A DNA stretch of 27,992 nt, taken from Elusimicrobiota bacterium. GTDB lineage: Bacteria > Elusimicrobiota > Elusimicrobia > Elusimicrobiales > UBA9959. Positions within the stretch are counted from its first letter, which is position 1. Each line of letters starts with the position of its first letter. Below are positions 21,048 to 27,992 of this stretch, piece by piece. The stretch is from assembly GCA_003450815.1 (NCBI GenBank), contig DMES01000054.1, forward strand, positions 1-27,992, in the 5' to 3' direction. The notes under the pieces were generated by a model, which saw only the letters and a list, made by a program, of their open reading frames with translations, did no database searches and was not told the DNA's origin. A program made the position numbers and the translations under genes.

Positions 21048-23120
21048 TCACGAAAGATCTATAAGACTCCATTTTTTACCGTAAAGCTCTATAAGCTTGC
21101 GCCTGAGGCCAGCGTTTTGCGGCGCGCGCAGGTCCGGGTCGGCGCGTAAAAGTTCTTCCCTGTCCGCTATAGCGGCCTCAAGCAGGCCCGAATCTCTTGA
21201 AAGGTCCGCTATTTTAAAATCCATGTCGCCGTGCTGGCGCAGGCCAAGTATGTCTCCCGCGCCGCGCATATAAATATCCTTCTCACTCAGCTCAAAACCG
21301 CTGGAAGACGACCGCAGCGCATCCAGGCGCCGCCCACCGTCTTCCGTGACGGCTTGCCCCGTAACCAAAAGGCATCTTCCGCCGTGCTTGCCCCTGCCCA
21401 CTCTTCCGCGCAGCTGATGCAGGCTCGCCAGACCATAGTTTTCCGCGTTATTTATTACCATCACGGTGGCATTCGGCACATCAATGCCCACTTCTATCAC
21501 CTGGGTGGCCACCAGCACCTTGCTTTTACCAGAGACGAAATCATCCATCACCTTTTTTTTAAGCTCGGACGGCATACGGCCATGCAGCATATCCACATTT
21601 TTGAAAATTCCTTTCAGCCTCGCGAATTCCTCTTTTACAGACTTCAGTCCGCGCGCACCATCCTCTTCTATAACCGGGTAAACTATATAGGCCTGGCGGC
21701 CTTTCAACAACTCCTCCCGCACCGCCTCAAAAGCCCGGAACTCATCGGCAAGTTCGGTCTTAACGGGCTGCCTGCCGGGAGGCATTTCCTTCAGGACCGA
21801 AAGGTCCAGGTCGCCGTAAAGAGCAAGGAACAGGGTGCGTGGGATCGGGGTTGCCGTCATAACCAGCATATCGGCTTTATCGCCTTTCAGGCGCAGGGCC
21901 GCGCGCTGGCGCACGCCGAAGCGGTGCTGTTCGTCTATAACCGTAAGGCGCAGGTTTTTAAATTTAACACCCTCTTCAAGGGCCGCGTGGGTACCAATCA
22001 GGATATCTATTTCACCGGCAGCCAGCCGTTCAATTATTTTTTTCTTTTCCTTCGGCCTCACACTTGAGGTAAGAAGGGCAAAATTAACCTTGAGCCCGTC
22101 AAGGAATTTATGAAAAGTAAGGTAATGCTGCTCCGCAAGGATTTCAGTGGGCGCCAAAAACACCCCCTGTCCGCCGTTTTCAACCGCAAGCAGAAGCGCG
22201 CTTAAAGCCACCACGGTTTTACCAGAGCCCACATCCCCCTCAAGCAGACGGGCCATGGGGCTTGGCGCGCGCATATCAGCAAAAATGGCATTTATGGCCC
22301 GCTTCTGATCGTTAGTGAACTCAAAGCCCAGGCGTTCCTTAAAAGGCGTAAGCAGGTGTTTTTTTACTTCGTAGCCGAACCCTTTAAGCACGCGCAGCGT
22401 CTGACGGCGTTTCAGCGCCCAGGCCAATGCCATTAAAAAAAGCTCCTCGTAAATAAACCGCTTGCGGGCGGTCGTCAGCTGGAAACCGTTTTCAGGGAAA
22501 TGGAGCGCCCGCAGCGCCGAAACCCTGTCAAAAAGCCCCCTTTTAGACAGCAACCCCGCCGGCAGGAAGTCCCCCACCGCTCCGCCGCGCTCCTGCAGGG
22601 CTTTTCTTGAAATTTCGCGCATTAACTTTGCGGAAAGGCCGGCGGTAAGCGGATAAACCGGCACCAGACGCGCTATGTGGTTAAGCTTGGCGGATGCGTC
22701 TCCGTCCAGATAATATTCTTCTCCGCGCAGGCGGGTTTTAAAAAGCGGGTCCTCCGGTTCCCCCACCACCCAGACTTCCGCTCCCTCCTTAAGGTCTTTG
22801 CGCAACAGACCGAATACGTCAAAACGGGGGGAATGGCGCCTGAACCAGCTAACCTCCGCTCTAACCGCCCCTGTATCCAGAATGGTTTTAAAAATGCGCA
22901 GACGACCCGAAGTGTAGAGGTCTTTTACCAAGACTATGCGCCCCTTTAACACGGAAACTTTCTCAATAAAGGGCAGGTTTTCCGGTTTCGCGCCAAGGCG
23001 CCGGTCTTCCCATTTACGCGGGAAGTAAAAAAGCAGGTCCTCAACGGTTTCAAGGCCGAGCCTGCCTAAAAGTTCCGCCTTTTTCGGGCCCACGCCTTTT
23101 AAGTACTGTATAGCCGTCAT
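21048..23120 (-). CDS. recG: ATP-dependent DNA helicase RecG
   Basis: A 690-residue superfamily 2 helicase that remodels stalled forks and branch-migrates Holliday junctions. Helix-hairpin-helix-like start (YLKGVGPKKAELLGRLGLETVEDLLFYFPRKWEDR), an OB-fold wedge domain (about 50-190), Walker A EGDVGSGKTVVA (near residue 290), Walker B/DEQH VIDEQHRFGVRQR, TATPIPRT, and helicase C-terminal motifs with GRVGRGKHGGRCLL are all present. Full length for the family. It has its own promoter (23132-23160) with almost no leader and no Shine-Dalgarno. Confidence 0.97.
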   Translation of the reverse strand: MTAIQYLKGVGPKKAELLGRLGLETVEDLLFYFPRKWEDRRLGAKPENLPFIEKVSVLKGRIVLVKDLYTSGRLRIFKTILDTGAVRAEVSWFRRHSPRFDVFGLLRKDLKEGAEVWVVGEPEDPLFKTRLRGEEYYLDGDASAKLNHIARLVPVYPLTAGLSAKLMREISRKALQERGGAVGDFLPAGLLSKRGLFDRVSALRALHFPENGFQLTTARKRFIYEELFLMALAWALKRRQTLRVLKGFGYEVKKHLLTPFKERLGFEFTNDQKRAINAIFADMRAPSPMARLLEGDVGSGKTVVALSALLLAVENGGQGVFLAPTEILAEQHYLTFHKFLDGLKVNFALLTSSVRPKEKKKIIERLAAGEIDILIGTHAALEEGVKFKNLRLTVIDEQHRFGVRQRAALRLKGDKADMLVMTATPIPRTLFLALYGDLDLSVLKEMPPGRQPVKTELADEFRAFEAVREELLKGRQAYIVYPVIEEDGARGLKSVKEEFARLKGIFKNVDMLHGRMPSELKKKVMDDFVSGKSKVLVATQVIEVGIDVPNATVMVINNAENYGLASLHQLRGRVGRGKHGGRCLLVTGQAVTEDGGRRLDALRSSSSGFELSEKDIYMRGAGDILGLRQHGDMDFKIADLSRDSGLLEAAIADREELLRADPDLRAPQNAGLRRKLIELYGKKWSLIDLS

Positions 23121-23131
23121 ATAAGGATAAT

Positions 23132-23160
23132 ATTATAGTGAAGCAGCCGGTGAATAGCAA
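23132..23160 (-). promoter_or_regulatory. recG promoter, near-leaderless
   Basis: Minus strand TTGCTA (23155-23160), 17-bp spacer, TATAAT (23132-23137), 11 nt before the ATG; predicted leader about 4 nt. Confidence 0.6.
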
Positions 23161-23357
23161 ATAGCTTTAACCACCGCGCGAATAATGGCCAGCCCGCCGC
23201 TTTTACAAACATGCGGTCCACAGTTGTTCGCACCCCGCGCGCGGTTAAATTTTTTTGAGCGTAACTTGAGCCATACTTGAGCGATTCTTGAACATTGTTT
23301 GTTATACTTTGTACATAAGATGAAAGAAGCAGGAAGCATCGCTCTTTAAAATTTAAA

Positions 23358-23452
23358 AGATCTCCAGCGCTGTACGAAGCGCCCCCCTAACCCAAACCCC
23401 CAAAGCAAAAGGTCTTTAACGACCGTATGCTTAGCTTCTGCAGCGCTGGTCT
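23358..23452. repeat. Hairpin unit, possible structured RNA
   Basis: CCAGCGCTG (23364-23372) pairs with CAGCGCTGG (23441-23449) and GAAGC with GCTTC just inside. AAGCA/TGCTT and GGTC-TTTAAC-GACC (23411-23424) stack further in. A C-rich single-stranded stretch (23381-23400) lies on one side. No known RNA family recognised. Confidence 0.5.
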
Positions 23453-23454
23453 AT

Positions 23455-23714
23455 TTAGGGCTTGTAACGGAATAATATGAACATTTGGCTGAGCCGATTT
23501 TGGAGCGAGCCAAAGCGGCGTGAAGCGACGCGTACTAGCGGAACGCCGCAAAGGCGCAGCCCAAAAGCGGCCAGCCCCCGGGGGAGGTCCAGATTTGAGT
23601 CGGCTGCCGCGTTGCTCCTCACTCAGATAGAACCACTATCCTCATTTGTCGCGCCTTGCATCCGGCTCAAATCTGGGCCTCCAAATGCTCATATTATCCC
23701 GTTACAAGCCCTTA
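23455..23714. mobile_element. MITE-like element, 31-bp terminal inverted repeats
   Basis: Arms 23458-23488 and 23681-23711 match at 29 of 31 positions and are flanked on the outside by TTA on both sides, a possible 3-bp target duplication. Inside are further stems: GCGGCGT/ACGCCGC (23515-23549) and CCAGATTTGAGTCGG/CCGGCTCAAATCTGG (23589-23676, 14 of 15). No transposase is encoded, so mobility would need an enzyme elsewhere. Confidence 0.65.
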
Positions 23715-23716
23715 AG

Positions 23717-23796
23717 CCCCGCCGGATAAATATCAGACCAAGACATCATGTAAGACATCAGCTACCTCCTCAGTGAAATTTCCGGCGGGGCGATTT
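23717..23796 (+). ncRNA. Candidate small RNA or terminator hairpin with CCTCCT loop
   Basis: Perfect 10-bp stem CCCCGCCGGA/TCCGGCGGGG enclosing 54 nt, followed by ATTTTTATT, like an intrinsic terminator. The loop holds the 9-mer AAGACATCA twice (23740, 23752) and CCTCCT (23765-23770), complementary to ribosome binding sites. No family recognised and no promoter is obvious. Confidence 0.35.
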
Positions 23797-23800
23797 TTAT

Positions 23801-23834
23801 TCCCAAAAATTCAGTCAGAGCTGAATTTTTGGGA
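23801..23834. terminator. Strong hairpin upstream of the response regulator
   Basis: Perfect 14-bp stem TCCCAAAAATTCAG / CTGAATTTTTGGGA with a 6-nt loop. Lies just after the preceding T-run hairpin and 66 nt before the -35 box of the response regulator; may isolate that gene from upstream transcription. Confidence 0.5.
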
Positions 23835-23899
23835 CCTTGTGAATAACCCCGCCACCTGCCGCAAACGGCGCAACAAATTTGCCGAATATGGTAAAAGTT

Positions 23900-23928
23900 T
23901 TGCATCAAAAGTTTTTAAGTATTATAAT
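23900..23928 (+). promoter_or_regulatory. Response regulator promoter, leaderless
   Basis: TTGCAT (23900-23905), 17-bp spacer, consensus TATAAT (23923-23928), then 6 nt to the ATG; no Shine-Dalgarno. Confidence 0.65.
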
Positions 23929-23934
23929 CTGACC

Positions 23935-24636
23935 ATGACAGAAACACCTACCCGAAAAACCGCGCTTATCGTTGATGACGACAAAGAGCTGTCGGAAATA
24001 CTTTACCGCTACCTGGACGGCCGGGGATTTTCGGTGATTACCGCCAAAAACGGAGCGGAGGGGTTCAGGACAGCTCTCTCAAAAAAACCCGACCTTGTGA
24101 TCACGGATGTTGAAATGCCGCTCATGGACGGCTTTGCCCTCTGCAAAAAAATCAAAGACTCGCAGGCTCTGTCCGATACACCGGTAATAATAATGTCGGG
24201 AAAAAAGATTTCAGAAATGGACCTGGTCGCGGGCTACGGCCTTGGCGCCGACGATTATGTCATCAAACCTTTTTCCTACCCGGTGCTGCTGGCCAAGGCA
24301 AAGGCCCTTTTGCGCAGAAGCGGCAAAGGTCCGGCAAAAAAAATGAAAATCAAGAAAGCCGGGTTTGAAATAGACCTTGAAGGACGCTCGGCAAAACTCA
24401 AAAGCAGGGCTTTAAAGCTGACCTCCAAAGAGTTTGACCTGCTGGCTTTGCTTATTTCAAACGAAGGCAAGATTCTTACTTTTAACAGCCTGCTTGAAAC
24501 TGTCTGGGGCCATAACCTTGCCGATTATAACAACCCGCACACAGTGGAAGTTCATATCTCAAACCTCCGCAAAAAACTTGGCCCCCACGGCAAACGCATA
24601 AAAGCTGTTGCCGGGCACGGGTATAAGTTTGAGTAA
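23935..24636 (+). CDS. OmpR/PhoB-family response regulator
   Basis: A 233-residue two-component regulator. Receiver domain 1-120: acidic pocket DDD (14-16), phosphoacceptor Asp58 in ITDVEMPLMDG, switch Ser in IIMSGKK, and the conserved Lys in DYVIKPF. C-terminal winged-helix DNA-binding domain (about 135-233) with LTSKEFDLLALLISNEGKILT, VWG, HISNLRKKLG and AVAGHGYKF. The start is set at the ATG following a consensus promoter; the frame is open upstream across a terminator hairpin, so an earlier start is unlikely. It is followed by a terminator and then a sensor protein lacking an ATPase domain, so its cognate kinase may be encoded elsewhere. Confidence 0.94.
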   Translation: MTETPTRKTALIVDDDKELSEILYRYLDGRGFSVITAKNGAEGFRTALSKKPDLVITDVEMPLMDGFALCKKIKDSQALSDTPVIIMSGKKISEMDLVAGYGLGADDYVIKPFSYPVLLAKAKALLRRSGKGPAKKMKIKKAGFEIDLEGRSAKLKSRALKLTSKEFDLLALLISNEGKILTFNSLLETVWGHNLADYNNPHTVEVHISNLRKKLGPHGKRIKAVAGHGYKFE

Positions 24637-24637
24637 C

Positions 24638-24662
24638 CCCGAAAATTGCGGCAATTTTCGGG
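24638..24662 (+). terminator. Hairpin after the response regulator gene
   Basis: Perfect 12-bp arms CCCGAAAATTGC / GCAATTTTCGGG separated by one base, starting 2 nt after the stop codon. T-run after it is weak. Probably separates the regulator and sensor transcripts. Confidence 0.6.
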
Positions 24663-24948
24663 CATTCTTGCTTCTATAAACAGGTCCCGCGCTATAGTGT
24701 TTCCCTGACAAACGCCATAAAATTCAAACTACGGCGTTCTTTAAGCCTTTCCATAAAAAACTTAATGATGTGCAGTTTGAATATATATATGGCCACACTT
24801 TTTATATAATACACTACAAGGCAGGTTTGGGATGCGGGGGGAATTTCTTTCTCCCTCAAGGCTATGCCAGTGCCGTATCAGTGCCTATGGCTATTGGACG
24901 GCCAAACTTCTTATTTCCGCAATATTTTCCCGCCATAAAGGGCGGGGT
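24663..24948 (+). other. Leader region of the sensor gene
   Basis: No gene. Contains an inverted repeat ATTCAAACT/AGTTTGAAT (24722-24730, 24774-24782), a TATAAT (24805-24810) as possible -10 box, and a GC hairpin CCCGCC-ATAAAG-GGCGGG (24929-24946) whose loop and right arm include the AAGGG ribosome site of the next gene. This suggests a leader of over 100 nt in which ribosome access could be controlled. Confidence 0.45.
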
Positions 24949-27708
24949 ATGGTAGAAATTTTTGCGGTAAAATTTTTAATGAAAACACGCCATGTAAAAC
25001 GCGGAGTAAAAAAGCCGATTGGTTACGCTTCCTACAGGGAAACACGTCTTACACGCTATCAAAGCGATATCGCTTTAAGAAAAAAACTGGACAAAGCGGT
25101 TGCGGCAATAGAAAGCGCCTATCTTTCCTCGGCCATCCTTTCCATAGAGGATATCTCTAACAAAGTGCTGAATGAAGCCAGGCTTATTACCGGCAGCCGC
25201 TACGGTTTTGTGGCCTACATTGACCCCGCTACCGGCTGGATGGTTTCCCCCACCATGACGCGCGATATCTGGAAAAAATGCCGGGTCAAAGACAAATCCA
25301 TCGTTTTTAAAAAATTCGGCGGCTTATGGGGCTGGGTGCTTAAACATAAAAAAGCTATTCTCGCCAATAACGCTTCCGCCGACCCGCGGTCAGGCGGTTC
25401 GCCGAAAGGACACATAAAAATCGAAAAGATTTTAGCCGCGCCGGCTGTTTTCAACAAAAGGCTGACCGGAATTGTGGCCCTAGCCAATAGCCGGCTGAAC
25501 TACACGGCTTATGACCTGTTCGCGGCCAGGAAGCTCGCCCGCGTCTATGCCATAATAATACAGCGTAAGTTCGCCGAAGACAAACTTAAAGAAAGTTTGG
25601 AGAACCACCGCGCCATAATAAATTCCTCACGGGACATAATCTGCACAGTGGACCTGAAAGGGAATTTCACCTATATGAGCCGGCAGGCCGAAAGCTACGG
25701 CTACTCCCCCGGCGAGTTGGTGGGCCGCAATGTGATGGAATTAGCGCATCCCGGCGACAGAAATTTGCTTAAGCGGGCTTTCTCTAACTTCCTGAAGACA
25801 GGGCGCACTCTCCCCCTTCTCCTTTACAGAATAATGAAAAAGAACGGCTCTTATTTTTACGCCGAGCAGAAAAGCAGCGCAATCATGAAAAATGGAAAAC
25901 CATTCCTGCTCACCTGCGTTATAAGGGACGTCACCGAACAAAAAAGTCTGGAAAACCGGCTAAAGGAAAACGAGGAAAAATACAGAACTCTTTTTGAAAA
26001 CGCAAACGCTGCCATTCTTCTGGCGGATGCCGGAACTGAAACTCTTCTTGACGCGAACAAACGGGCTGAACGCTTGTTCGGCAGAACGAAAACGGAACTT
26101 ATAGGCATGCACCGGCTTGAACTGCATCCGTCCGACCAAAGGGAATATTATAAGGAACATTTTAAAAATCATGTTAAGCGCGGAGCCGTAGACTTTTCCG
26201 AAGCGGTAATTGTCAAAAAAGACGGAACTTCCGTCCCCGTACTGATAAACGCCGCTGTAACGGAAATAAGCGGAAAGAAAGTGATACAGGGCATTTTTGA
26301 AGATATAACCGAACGCAGGCGGATGGAGAACACCCTAAAACTGTCCGAGCGAAAATTCAGGGACCTGACGGAAACCACTCCCGACTGGATCTGGGAGGTG
26401 GACAAAAACAGCGCCTACACTTATTGCAGCCCCAGGTTGAAGGAGCTTCTGGGTTACGAAGCCTCCGAGGTGATAGGGAAAACACCGTTTGATCTTATGC
26501 CGCCTGAAGAGGCAAAGCGGGTGGGCGCTATTTTCACAAAACACATAATCCGGAAAGAACTTTTCCAGAATGTGGAAAACACAAACCACCATAAGAACGG
26601 CAGCCTGATAGTATTGGAAACAAGCGCAAATCCGATTTTAAACGAAAAGGGAGAGCTTACCGGTTACAGAGGAATAGACAGGGATATTACCCGCCGCAAG
26701 CAGATGGAAGAAGCCCTGAAAATGAGCGAAAGCAAGTATCGCTCCCTTGTGGAAACAACCGACACGGGGCTCCTGATCCTTGACCGCAAAGGCAGGGTAT
26801 TGGACGCGAATCAGGAATACATCCGCCTCACGGGATATCACAAACTGCGCGAGATACTCGGCAGAAACGTGTTGGATTGGACCGCACCTTATGAGCGGAA
26901 AAAGAACGCGGCGGCGGTCGCTGAATGCGTACGGAGCGGGCGCGCCCGTAATCTGCTGGTTGACTACTCCAGCCCCGACGGCCACATAACTACGGTGGAG
27001 ATAAACGCTACCGTGGCAGGCGCCGGCGAGTCACTGCGGATAGTGTCGCTGTGCCGCGACATCACAGAGCGCAGACGGCTGGAAAATATCTTAAAGGAAA
27101 ATGAGGAAATGCTGCGCAAGATATTTGACACCGCAAAAGACGTTATTTTCATAAAAGATACCGATAGCGTATATGTTAAAGCGAACAAGGCCTGCGCCGA
27201 TGTATTCCTTCTGGAACCGGAAGAAATGCCGGGTAAAACAGACACAGAGATTTTCCCCCCCGACATAGCGGAAGAAGTAATCAAAGAAGACACTGAAGTA
27301 TTTCGCACAGGCAAAACCCTTGTTTTCAACAAGGAAATGGTCATGCCCTCCGGCAAGTATTACTTCAACGGCATAAAAACGCCCCTGCGCGGCGCGCATG
27401 GTGAAATAACCGGAGTACTGGGAGTGCTCCGCGATATCACAAAAATAAAGAAAATGGAATCGGAACTTGCTATTACCAGAGCCTTAGAAGCGGTAAGCAG
27501 GGAAACCAGGCCCATAGCCCACGATTTCAATAATGCGCTGGCGGCTATAAACGGCTACGCCACCCTTATCAACGAAGTTCTGGACGCCAATAATCCGGTA
27601 AGAACTGAGATAGCAATGATAATAAAAGGCGTGCAGCGGGCGGCAAAAATAACGACCAAGCTTCAAAAATACGCCAGAAACCCGAAAATACGACAGAAAG
27701 CGGACTGA
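24949..27708 (+). CDS. GAF and multi-PAS sensor with HisKA-like helix but no ATPase domain
   Basis: A 919-residue cytoplasmic sensor. GAF-like domain (about 60-205; ARLITGSRYGFVAYIDPATG, GHIKIEKILAAPAVF). Five PAS/PAC units follow (about 222-330, 345-455, 470-585, 600-705, 720-835), each ending in a D-I/V-T-E-R/K motif. A histidine phosphoacceptor helix with His858 in IAHDFNNALAAINGY comes last. The protein stops 61 residues after that His; N, G1 and G2 boxes of the HATPase domain are absent, and downstream DNA does not encode them in the continuing frame. The start at 24949 has AAGGG 6 nt upstream; ATGs at 24832 and 24979 are alternatives. It may accept phosphate from another kinase, act as a phosphotransfer or dominant partner, or be a truncated kinase. 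Confidence 0.9.
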   Translation: MVEIFAVKFLMKTRHVKRGVKKPIGYASYRETRLTRYQSDIALRKKLDKAVAAIESAYLSSAILSIEDISNKVLNEARLITGSRYGFVAYIDPATGWMVSPTMTRDIWKKCRVKDKSIVFKKFGGLWGWVLKHKKAILANNASADPRSGGSPKGHIKIEKILAAPAVFNKRLTGIVALANSRLNYTAYDLFAARKLARVYAIIIQRKFAEDKLKESLENHRAIINSSRDIICTVDLKGNFTYMSRQAESYGYSPGELVGRNVMELAHPGDRNLLKRAFSNFLKTGRTLPLLLYRIMKKNGSYFYAEQKSSAIMKNGKPFLLTCVIRDVTEQKSLENRLKENEEKYRTLFENANAAILLADAGTETLLDANKRAERLFGRTKTELIGMHRLELHPSDQREYYKEHFKNHVKRGAVDFSEAVIVKKDGTSVPVLINAAVTEISGKKVIQGIFEDITERRRMENTLKLSERKFRDLTETTPDWIWEVDKNSAYTYCSPRLKELLGYEASEVIGKTPFDLMPPEEAKRVGAIFTKHIIRKELFQNVENTNHHKNGSLIVLETSANPILNEKGELTGYRGIDRDITRRKQMEEALKMSESKYRSLVETTDTGLLILDRKGRVLDANQEYIRLTGYHKLREILGRNVLDWTAPYERKKNAAAVAECVRSGRARNLLVDYSSPDGHITTVEINATVAGAGESLRIVSLCRDITERRRLENILKENEEMLRKIFDTAKDVIFIKDTDSVYVKANKACADVFLLEPEEMPGKTDTEIFPPDIAEEVIKEDTEVFRTGKTLVFNKEMVMPSGKYYFNGIKTPLRGAHGEITGVLGVLRDITKIKKMESELAITRALEAVSRETRPIAHDFNNALAAINGYATLINEVLDANNPVRTEIAMIIKGVQRAAKITTKLQKYARNPKIRQKAD

Positions 27709-27992
27709 CCAGCGGCTGAAAAAGCCATCCTTTTTAAAGATTTAGTACGGTTAAAAACATCCCCCTATACCTGCTATGGTTAAGTCGTACCTTCATCCGT
27801 AATATATGGCCAACTTGACACGCTTGCCTGATGCCGGATTGTCCACCCTCGGAACCACTTCCGCCCGATAGCCAAGTTGTTACCTGCAGACTGCCCTTAC
27901 TCTCGCCCCTTTACATTTATAGTAAAGGTTTTACGCGCTTTTAACCTCCACCCACTCCCGGAAAAGAACTAATTAGGGGCCGCTGAAAAAGT
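27709..27992. other. Non-coding end of window
   Basis: No supported gene. GCGGCTGAAAAAG (27712-27724) recurs as GCCGCTGAAAAAG (27979-27991), 12 of 13 identical, bracketing about 255 bp. A hairpin with a T-run lies between them. Confidence 0.5.
27908..27932 (+). terminator. Possible terminator downstream of the sensor gene
   Basis: CCTTTAC / GTAAAGG, 7-bp stem with a 7-nt loop, followed by TTTT. About 200 nt after the sensor stop codon, so assignment to that transcript is tentative. Confidence 0.45.

Larger units (their letters stand above)
23121..23934. other. 814 bp non-coding region, mostly inverted repeats
   Basis: Between recG and the response regulator. From left: recG promoter; about 200 bp with nothing clear; a hairpin unit 23364-23449; a 260 bp element with long terminal inverted repeats (23455-23714); a hairpin with T-run (23717-23796); a second strong hairpin (23801-23834); the response regulator promoter. 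Small ORFs here overlap the repeats and look spurious. Confidence 0.7.

Noticed and set aside
21231..22067. Plus-strand ORF (278 aa) opposite recG
   Set aside because: Shadow frame of recG with no family features.
23364..23449. Known RNA such as SRP RNA, 6S RNA or an integron attC site
   Set aside because: No GGTCAGG/GGAAGCAGCC SRP motif, no 6S-type bubble and no RYYYAAC/GTTRRRY pair in the right places.
275..23532. Similarity between the hairpins at 284-302 and 23515-23532 (both contain TGAAGCGA)
   Set aside because: Only about 8 shared bases in GC-rich stems; not enough to call one repeat family.
23477..23776. ORF (99 aa) inside the inverted-repeat element
   Set aside because: Runs across the terminal repeat and hairpins; translation is low-complexity Arg/Pro/Ser; no ribosome site.
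23773..23934. N-terminal extension of the response regulator
   Set aside because: Would be translated through a 14-bp terminator-like hairpin and upstream of the consensus promoter.
27725..27978. Minus-strand peptide EVVPRVDNPASGKRVKLAIYYG as a gene end
   Set aside because: Short stretch between stops with no start, upstream coding or recognised family; may be a decayed fragment, but unsupported.

Overview
The window reads as chromosomal DNA of an uncultured, anaerobic, Gram-negative-type bacterium. Signal peptides, a lipoprotein box and a tungsten-dependent oxidoreductase operon support this. The gene content and dense intergenic short repeats recall Elusimicrobiota/Omnitrophota metagenomes, but that placement is a low-confidence guess.

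Layout. At 1-108 is the end of a tyrosine recombinase gene, followed by a cluster of hairpins and tRNA-Arg(GCG). Then come a small Cys-rich protein, an M32 carboxypeptidase, a ThiF-like E1 enzyme and uridine kinase (605-3934, plus strand). A minus-strand pair follows at 4043-5973: a 3-ketosphinganine-reductase-like SDR and a GNAT-fold acyltransferase. At 6119-8110 is a small plus-strand ORF, a strong terminator and a self-contained module: a secreted protein with a C-terminal RelA/SpoT-like synthetase domain, overlapped by a small putative immunity gene and driven by a near-consensus promoter. From 8224 to 16813 ten minus-strand genes form a tungsten/molybdopterin operon: tungstate uptake (tupABC), pterin cofactor synthesis (moeA, moaA, moaC, MOSC, mogA), an aldehyde:ferredoxin oxidoreductase and a Gly-Gly-ended MoaD/ThiS-like carrier. 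A secreted sulfite-oxidase-fold protein (16881-17945) lies just upstream. At 18020-20709 are a P5C dehydrogenase and a divergent LysR regulator with a clear shared operator. RecG (21048-23120), an 800 bp structured non-coding region, an OmpR-type response regulator and a GAF/5xPAS sensor with no ATPase domain complete the window.

Two genome-scale patterns stand out. First, many intergenic gaps hold short arrays with strict 7-base periodicity. The unit sequence differs from gap to gap, arrays are often in inverted pairs, and several run into the 3' end of a gene and supply its stop codon; a GATTACACAGATT family fills other gaps. Second, several first genes of transcription units (the toxin, the lysR gene, recG, the response regulator) have a good sigma70-type promoter whose -10 box lies only 6-11 nt from the ATG and no Shine-Dalgarno, implying leaderless or nearly leaderless mRNAs. 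Internal operon genes such as moeA and the AOR gene have strong Shine-Dalgarno sites.

Best candidate for a new system: the secreted RelA/SpoT-like effector plus overlapping small partner at 6444-8074.
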